Assembly: GCA_045637525.1 (NCBI GenBank)
Contig: JAZTZP010000095.1
Coordinates: 1-14,401, forward strand
Direction of reading: 5' to 3'
Source of the DNA: JAZTZP01 sp045637525
Lineage (GTDB): Bacteria; Bacillota; Clostridia; UBA1381
Length of the DNA stretch: 14,401 bases
The position numbers and the translations under genes were made by a program. Shown here one piece after another: positions 14,261 through 14,401 of this stretch. A model generated the notes under the pieces. It ran no database searches, was not told where the DNA came from, and worked only from the letters and a program-made list of their open reading frames with translations. How positions within the stretch are numbered: position 1 is the stretch's first letter; every line of letters starts with the position of its first letter.

Positions 14261-14401
14261 AAATTATAGTTTATCTGCGTGTTTGCAGTAGGTTTTCGGT
14301 GTCGCTTTGCTTGCCTCCCTTGCCTAACACCCCAGGGTGGCTTCTCTTGACAAAGTCAATTCACCTTCAGGGAGGGGGACCGCTTGCGGTGGAGGGATAT
14401 T
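14261..14401. repeat. Palindrome-rich intergenic repeat, cut by the window edge
   Basis: The stretch starts with AAATTATAGTTTATC (14261-14275), identical to 129-143 at the other end of the window. At 14300-14313 it carries TGTCGCTTTGCTTG, 12/14 identical to 166-179. Short inverted repeats follow: CACCC/GGGTG (14328-14332/14335-14339), TTGAC/GTCAA (14347-14351/14355-14359) and ACCGC/GCGGT (14379-14383/14386-14390). CCTCCCT (14314-14320) and AGGGAGG (14369-14375) form an outer pair. Base composition is far more GC-rich than the adjacent intergenic DNA. No gene is seen. It resembles the dispersed palindromic elements found between genes in gut Clostridia, but I cannot name a family. Confidence 0.6.

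Overview
The window looks like a piece of a low-to-moderate GC Clostridia chromosome, most likely a gut or rumen member related to Oscillospiraceae or Lachnospiraceae. The evidence is strong AGGAGG-type Shine-Dalgarno sites, sigma-A promoters with 17-18 nt spacers, a YesMN-type two-component system next to LplB/LplC-type sugar permeases, and an intracellular GH29 fucosidase. Taxonomy is inferred from gene content only. No rRNA, tRNA, CRISPR array, transposase or phage gene is visible.

Layout. Positions 1-190 hold an array of five perfect hairpins separated by an identical 7-nt linker. Positions 191-5129 (minus strand) hold a response regulator and histidine kinase (overlapping genes), a terminator, then a separately promoted pair of ABC sugar permeases. 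The substrate-binding protein is not in the window and may lie beyond the left edge, past the hairpin array. Positions 5273-11164 (minus strand) form one operon with a strong promoter and a terminator: TolC-like protein, lipoprotein membrane-fusion adaptor, RND pump. A 559-bp divergent intergenic region follows, with two promoters, repeated TGTAAACA words and several hairpins. Positions 11578-13880 (plus strand) are an MFS transporter and an alpha-L-fucosidase. The right end holds a promoter, a hairpin-rich transcript of about 300 nt with an intrinsic terminator (candidate structured ncRNA), then a palindrome-rich dispersed-type repeat running off the edge.

How the parts fit. The YesMN-like pair probably senses an extracellular glycan or sugar and activates the permease operon. 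A 26-bp word (25/26 identical) lies upstream of both the regulator promoter and the permease promoter and is the best candidate for its binding site. The MFS and fucosidase probably import and cleave a fucosylated sugar. The tripartite-like RND operon is the oddest coding part: its TolC homologue keeps the coiled-coil repeats but seems to lack the outer-membrane beta-barrel strands, and its adaptor has an unusually long, symmetric coiled-coil hairpin. Both fit a single-membrane cell.

The strongest non-coding signals are the GTGAAAT-linked hairpin array at the left, its partial echo at the right edge (a shared exact 15-mer plus a 12/14 match at nearly the same spacing), the unassigned hairpin-rich RNA at 13955-14255, and the putative response-regulator sites.
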